Origin: Adhaeribacter rhizoryzae
Lineage (GTDB): Bacteria > Bacteroidota > Bacteroidia > Cytophagales > Hymenobacteraceae
DNA: 64,000 nt
Assembly: GCF_008629685.1 (NCBI RefSeq)
Contig: NZ_VWSF01000009.1
Coordinates: 62,001 to 126,000, forward strand
Direction of reading: 5' to 3'
Below the pieces are notes generated by a model. The model was not told the DNA's origin. It did not search any database and saw nothing but the letters and a program-made list of their open reading frames with translations. This document shows positions 62,394 to 64,000 of this stretch, piece by piece (within the stretch, counting starts at the first letter, position 1; each line of letters begins with the position of its first letter). Both the position numbers and the translations under genes were made by a program.

Positions 62394-63203
62394 CTATTGC
62401 GGCTGGCAAACCGGGCAGAAGTAAGTAGTACGGCCACCCACTTTATTTATTTCTAACGGCGATTGGTGTACGGGGCAGACTTGCCGCTCCAAGGGTTTTA
62501 AAGCACTATCGTCCCAGCCGCGAGCGTGAATTAAAAAGGATTTTGGGAAGTTGCCGTAGATGGCTTCCTGCTCAATGGCGGTTTTCAGTACATTTTGAAT
62601 AGCCGCGTGCAAGCGTGCAAATTCGTCTGGCGAAAGTTGGTTAGCCAGTTTAGCCGGGAATATGCCGGCCTGAAATAAAACTTCGTCGGCAATCCAGTTT
62701 CCGATACCCGCTAGTATTTTCTGGTCCAGCAATAAAGATTTTATGGGCGCTTTGCGTTTTTCCAGACTAGCCTGTAATTGCGATAAGGTTATATCCAGCG
62801 CATCGGGGCCTAAACTTTTCTCCTGCCGGTACGCTTCTACGCTTGCAGCCAATCCTACCCGCCCAAACTTACGCGAATCAATAAACGCCAACCGGAAGCC
62901 GTTCTGAAAATAAAATACGATGCGGGCAAAGCGAGGCGTGTCTTCGGCATCGCGGTAGTAAGCTAAATCGCCGGTCATGCCAAAGTGCAGCACCAGGGTT
63001 TTGCCAGTGTTTAGGTTTATTAAAAAGTGCTTGCCAATGCGGTGTACTTCGGTAAACTGCGCGCCTTTCAACTCGCGTTGCAGCGTATCAAAATCGGTGG
63101 TAAGTTGCCGCTGATCTTCAACTTCCAAACTGGCAACGGTTTGGCCCAGGGCAGTTTCTTCAAAATAGCGGCGGTAGGTTTCTACTTCGGGTAATTCGGG
63201 CAT
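62394..63203 (-). CDS. mutM: Formamidopyrimidine-DNA glycosylase (Fpg/MutM-type) with C-x2-H zinc finger
   Basis: 269 residues starting MPELPEVETYRR, where P2 is the Schiff-base nucleophile and E3 the catalytic acid. K58 (IGKHFLI) and the H2TH region (LLLDQKILAGIGNWIADEVLF) are present. The C-terminal zinc finger reads C243-x2-H246...C263-x2-C266, so the usual second Cys is a His; the intervening R258 (GGRTTYFC) is kept. Removes oxidised purines and cleaves the abasic site. A Nei-type specificity cannot be excluded. Confidence 0.92.
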   Translation of the reverse strand: MPELPEVETYRRYFEETALGQTVASLEVEDQRQLTTDFDTLQRELKGAQFTEVHRIGKHFLINLNTGKTLVLHFGMTGDLAYYRDAEDTPRFARIVFYFQNGFRLAFIDSRKFGRVGLAASVEAYRQEKSLGPDALDITLSQLQASLEKRKAPIKSLLLDQKILAGIGNWIADEVLFQAGIFPAKLANQLSPDEFARLHAAIQNVLKTAIEQEAIYGNFPKSFLIHARGWDDSALKPLERQVCPVHQSPLEINKVGGRTTYFCPVCQPQ

Positions 63204-63251
63204 AAAACAAAACTTAGTGCTTCTTAAACTACCAAAGCCAGAATAAGTTTA

Positions 63252-63878
63252 CTATTTACCGGCGTGCTTCTCAGATAAGAGCTCTCTGAGTTTTACGAAA
63301 GTATTGTACGGCCCGGTAGCAGCGGCCATGTTTACCAACCAGGACGGAATAGTGCCGCCCGGATTTACCCGAAAAACATAATCAATTTTAATTTTATCTT
63401 TTGCTACAGGCACTACCTCCCAGGTTGCTAACGAATAAGGTACCCGCACATAGCCTTTTTTGGACGGCACATAGCCTTCTGCACTTTTGGCCTGAATTGC
63501 TAAATTTTTGGTGCCGGGAATTTCCTGATAAGAGAATTCTACGACCAGGTCACGGTTGGTAACGGGCCAAGGCATATCGGTGGTAGTGTAATAAACAAAT
63601 GCGTATTGGTTTATTTTTTTTACCAGCGTCGCTTTTTCGGTGAGGTAAACCCAATCCGCGTGTCCGCTTACGTTTTGCAGCACACTAATTAAGCCTGCGG
63701 TAGTGCCGGGTAATTCGCAAACCACCCTAATTTCTTTTAATTTTTCGTTGGCAATGCCGCGCGTATAAACCGCAATGCCGTTCTCATTCTTTTTCAGTTC
63801 CCAATTATCCTGGGCAAAAACCTTTGCAATGCCCAGCCAGGTTACGGTCAGTAAAATCAGTAATCGAATGGTTATCAT
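63252..63878 (-). CDS. START-domain lipid-binding-like protein
   Basis: 208 residues with a signal peptide ending VFAQ and a START/SRPBCC fold (about 25-205; DNWELKKNENGIAVYTRG, MPWPVTNRDLVVEFSY, WEVVPVAKDKIKIDYVFRVNPGG). It probably binds a hydrophobic ligand outside the cytoplasm. Its ATG overlaps the upstream gene's TGA (ATGA, 63875-63878), so the two are co-translated. Ligand unknown. Confidence 0.88.
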   Translation of the reverse strand: MITIRLLILLTVTWLGIAKVFAQDNWELKKNENGIAVYTRGIANEKLKEIRVVCELPGTTAGLISVLQNVSGHADWVYLTEKATLVKKINQYAFVYYTTTDMPWPVTNRDLVVEFSYQEIPGTKNLAIQAKSAEGYVPSKKGYVRVPYSLATWEVVPVAKDKIKIDYVFRVNPGGTIPSWLVNMAAATGPYNTFVKLRELLSEKHAGK

Positions 63879-64000
63879 GAAGCTTTAACTGCAAATTTCT
63901 CGCCTATTTCCCAGGGCATTTGCGCCAGGTTATTTAAATAATAATTAAGCCCTCCTACCCCCCGCAACCAAGCGGCTATTTGGGGATAAACAGATTTAAA
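63875..64000 (-). CDS. C-terminal end of an unidentified protein (start outside window)
   Basis: Open frame of 41 codons from the right edge to a TGA at 63877-63875, ending MPWEIGEKFAVKAS. It overlaps the START-domain gene by 4 bases, the usual form of a coupled operon, which supports it being real. Too short for a family call. Confidence 0.55.
   Translation of the reverse strand, partial: FKSVYPQIAAWLRGVGGLNYYLNNLAQMPWEIGEKFAVKAS

Overview
The window looks like chromosomal DNA of a Bacteroidota bacterium of the order Cytophagales, probably Hymenobacteraceae (Adhaeribacter/Rufibacter-like); the genus is inference. Reasons: SusC/SusD pairs, signal peptides ending in ASAQ, lipoproteins, five giant proteins with C-terminal type IX secretion (T9SS) sorting tails, promoters of the Bacteroidota TTTG-N19-TAnnTTTG kind, moderate GC content and very AT-rich spacers.

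Positions 1-17142 (all minus strand) form one catabolic block read from right to left: a SusC/SusD uptake pair, an atypical Nramp-related transporter, an NAD-epimerase-like dehydrogenase, a DHDPS-family lyase/aldolase, a Gfo/Idh/MocA oxidoreductase, a lipoprotein amidohydrolase, a DUF5009 (HGSNAT-like) membrane acyltransferase, a second Gfo/Idh/MocA protein, an exported enolase-superfamily protein, a cupredoxin, and a sorbosone-dehydrogenase-like propeller cut by the window edge. The substrate is unknown; oxidoreductases, a dehydratase-fold enzyme and an aldolase-fold enzyme together suggest oxidative sugar or sugar-acid degradation.

Positions 18002-30430 look like an N-acetylhexosamine locus: a PQQ-type sugar dehydrogenase with cytochrome c, a GH20 beta-N-acetylhexosaminidase, a LacI-family regulator, a GH109-type (NAD-dependent alpha-N-acetylgalactosaminidase) protein, a CBM9-like protein, a NahK-type sugar 1-kinase, a sugar nucleotidyltransferase and an FHS-type sugar permease. 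A palindrome with core GTGCTCGTACAC recurs before the GH20 operon, before the kinase operon (two copies three helical turns apart) and, degenerate, twice before susC. It is the best candidate operator for the LacI protein. The GH20 and kinase-operon promoters can be aligned almost base for base.

Positions 30707-31522 encode a DUF481-like outer-membrane protein. Positions 32199-55392 hold five plus-strand T9SS-targeted adhesin-like proteins (653-1821 residues) built from Ig/PKD/IPT-type modules and sharing an almost identical C-terminal module of about 190 residues. The leaders of the first two contain a duplicated 60-bp segment that runs into small ORFs (54 and 49 codons) with a conserved C-terminal motif. 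Three of the genes end in a double hairpin whose first loop is complementary to a motif repeated in the 5' leaders of genes 1 and 2.

Positions 55625-64000 are general genes: a DUF962/Mpo1-like membrane protein, an Old Yellow Enzyme, a VOC-family protein, a lipoprotein subtilase, an inositol-phosphatase-family protein, a MutM-like glycosylase, a START-domain protein, and the tail of one more gene cut by the right edge. Several palindromic or terminal-inverted-repeat elements are scattered between genes. I saw no rRNA, tRNA, CRISPR array or transposase gene.
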